From NCBI GenBank assembly GCA_003161855.1, contig PMNM01000074.1, forward strand, positions 1-7,218: a stretch of 7,218 nt of DNA. The letters are read 5' to 3'. Made by a program: the position numbers and the translations under genes. Each line of letters opens with the position of its first letter. Within the stretch, counting starts at the first letter, position 1. The notes below the pieces were generated by a model that had not been told where the DNA came from, ran no database searches, and was given only the letters and a program-made list of their open reading frames with translations. Source of the stretch: Syntrophaceae bacterium. GTDB lineage: Bacteria > Desulfobacterota > Syntrophia > Syntrophales > Fen-1087. Shown in pieces: positions 5,958-7,218 of this stretch.

Positions 5958-6485
5958 ATGGTTCAGACTTCCGACGATAAAAATCTGTGCAGACGATGCG
6001 GCAAACCCCTTTCCATCAGTCCGGATCAAGGGGATAGTGACGACATGTACTGTAATAATTGCATGATTGAACTGGGTGAAAAGCAAATCCCTGAAAAAAC
6101 GAAGCCCGGATCTTTAATTCACAAAGAGACAAGCCGTTTGTGGACCATGGGCCGATGGGTTATTCTTGTCATCTGTATTGCGGTCATTGGCATTCAGGTT
6201 CCCAAAATCATGTCCGCTTTTCAGGATAAAAAACCGATCCGGTCCGGCCCGTTGACGACAGACCAGCTCACCGATCAATGCATTGGCAATCTCTGGAAAA
6301 TATCACAATTTCTTCAGGATGGTCGTTACCCTGGGCCGAATATGATCTGCCCTGCAACAAAAAAAATGTATGTGATTGTCAGTGCAAAGGGAAATACCGT
6401 GGCAAGTTGTCCCAATCCCGATGTACACGGATTCAAGGAACTCAGCGTCAGCAAGAAAGTCCCGCGGCCGGAGGTGAAAAGATGA
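5958..6485 (+). CDS. Zinc-ribbon, single-pass membrane protein with a pilin-like C-terminal module
   Basis: I do not recognise a named family for this 175-aa protein. Residues 11-35 form a zinc ribbon (CRRC at 11-14 and CNNC at 32-35). A polar linker leads to one transmembrane segment (about 65-83, GRWVILVICIAVIGIQVP). The C-terminal part (about 98-165) contains C108, then MICPATKKMYVIV (129-141), then ASCPNPD (149-155). This Cys/CP-x4-Y/Cys pattern resembles the C-terminal region of small type IV pilin-like proteins and the matching region of the next gene's product. There is no prepilin cleavage motif, so it should stay membrane-anchored; with the ribbon inside, the pilin-like part would face the periplasm. 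GAGGG (5946-5950) lies 7 nt before the ATG and overlaps the era stop. Its own stop overlaps the next start (ATGA), suggesting paired function. Confidence 0.75.
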   Translation: MVQTSDDKNLCRRCGKPLSISPDQGDSDDMYCNNCMIELGEKQIPEKTKPGSLIHKETSRLWTMGRWVILVICIAVIGIQVPKIMSAFQDKKPIRSGPLTTDQLTDQCIGNLWKISQFLQDGRYPGPNMICPATKKMYVIVSAKGNTVASCPNPDVHGFKELSVSKKVPRPEVKR

Positions 6486-7218
6486 CAAAACATAAAAAAA
6501 GTACCGGTGGTTTTGCACTGATCGAAATCTTGGTGGTCGTCGCGATCATCGGTGTGCTGGTCGCCATTGCGATCCCGTTGTTCATGCAATACATGGATCG
6601 AAACCATGCGGCAGAATGCCTTGCACAGCGAACGGATGTGGATAAGGCAATCGCCACCTTTCTCGGCAAGAACCCCCAAACGCCACTATCAGGTTTATCT
6701 CAACTTGCGATGAAGTCTCCCGGCCATGCATTCGATTGTCCTTACGGGGGAACTTATACACTGGTTCAACCGGAGGTAACGGGAGAAAAATACCCCCGGG
6801 TTGCCTGCTCGTTGCACTACTGGCCACCGAAAACCATTGCAGCAGCGACCGATTCCACCCAGGTGGGCGGTTGGGATATGAATGAAGGTAAGGGGACGAC
6901 CATCGGTGGTGGCCTGAACCAGGGCGAGATTCAGGGCGCCCAGTGGGTTGCGGGAAAATCAGGGTCTGCCTTGAAATTTGATGAAATCGGTGCCTCTGCC
7001 GGTTTGAGCGATTATGTTAAAATCAAGGACTGTTCTGCTCTGCAATTGAAAGACAGGGGAACGCTCGAAGCATGGATTATTATGGAGCAATTCAGGCCCT
7101 ATGCCGGGATTATCCATAAAGGAAACAAGAAGGACTTTTCTGATGAGAGTTATAGCCTGCAGTTTTGGAATGATGGAACCATGGTCCTCGGCCTGGTGGC
7201 CAATCCATTGCCGTATCA
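6482..7218 (+). CDS. Type IV prepilin-like protein with LamG domain, C-terminus cut by window edge
   Basis: The first 245 codons are visible and the frame is open at the edge. Residues 1-10 (MTKHKKSTGG) are a short basic prepilin leader. Cleavage is expected after Gly10, giving mature FALIEILVVVAIIGVLVAIA with the required Glu at +5; FALIEI is a mild variant of the usual FTLIEL. A pilin-type globular part with C46, C86 (DCPYGGTYTL) and C109 (VACSLHYWP) follows. From about residue 129 a LamG/concanavalin A-like domain begins: GGWDMNEGKGTTI, WVAGKSGSALKFDE (155-168), DYVKIKDCSALQL and GTLEAWI (193-199). Such domains often bind glycans or proteins, so the product could be a pilus subunit or tip adhesin displayed outside the cell; this is inferred. 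Its ATG overlaps the upstream stop (ATGA), and upstream GGAGG (about 6469-6473) is the likely ribosome site. Confidence 0.85.
   Translation, partial: MTKHKKSTGGFALIEILVVVAIIGVLVAIAIPLFMQYMDRNHAAECLAQRTDVDKAIATFLGKNPQTPLSGLSQLAMKSPGHAFDCPYGGTYTLVQPEVTGEKYPRVACSLHYWPPKTIAAATDSTQVGGWDMNEGKGTTIGGGLNQGEIQGAQWVAGKSGSALKFDEIGASAGLSDYVKIKDCSALQLKDRGTLEAWIIMEQFRPYAGIIHKGNKKDFSDESYSLQFWNDGTMVLGLVANPLPY

Overview
The window looks like a Desulfobacterota (former Deltaproteobacteria) chromosome, perhaps near Syntrophales or Desulfobacterales. This is inferred from gene content: a PhaR-type regulator beside a phasin-like gene, a NIL-domain ferredoxin, and an Elp3-like radical SAM gene between rnc and era. 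No rRNA or other marker fixes the lineage. The reading frames are intact and tightly packed. I see no insertion sequence, tRNA, rRNA or CRISPR array.

Region 1 (1-890) is a polyhydroxyalkanoate (PHA) granule module. The start of a phasin-like gene runs leftward off the window edge. A PHA-responsive repressor of the PhaR family is divergent from it. The AT-rich spacer holds a good sigma-70 promoter for the phasin and a short perfect palindrome of the TGC-N3-GCA type, a plausible PhaR operator.

Region 2 (957-1754) holds a small NIL-domain 2x[4Fe-4S] ferredoxin gene. It is convergent with a minus-strand gene for an unrecognised small protein with two membrane segments and a charged helical tail.

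Region 3 (1826-4927) is a tight operon: mtaB (tRNA methylthiotransferase), rnc (RNase III, 8-nt overlap with mtaB) and an Elp3-like radical SAM protein (2-nt gap). A promoter pair with overlapping -35 boxes drives this operon one way and the small membrane-protein gene the other. The theme is tRNA modification and RNA processing.

Region 4 (4956-7218) opens with a consensus promoter (TTGACA-N17-TATAAT) ahead of era (ribosome-assembly GTPase). After a 10-nt gap comes a zinc-ribbon/transmembrane protein whose outer part resembles a pilin C-terminal domain. Overlapping its stop codon is a type IV prepilin-like gene, cut by the window edge, that carries a LamG (concanavalin A-like) domain. These last two genes are the least ordinary content. 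They seem to share a cysteine-bearing pilin-type module, one in a normal pilin context and one behind a zinc ribbon, and together they suggest an uncharacterised cell-surface or pilus accessory system next to era.
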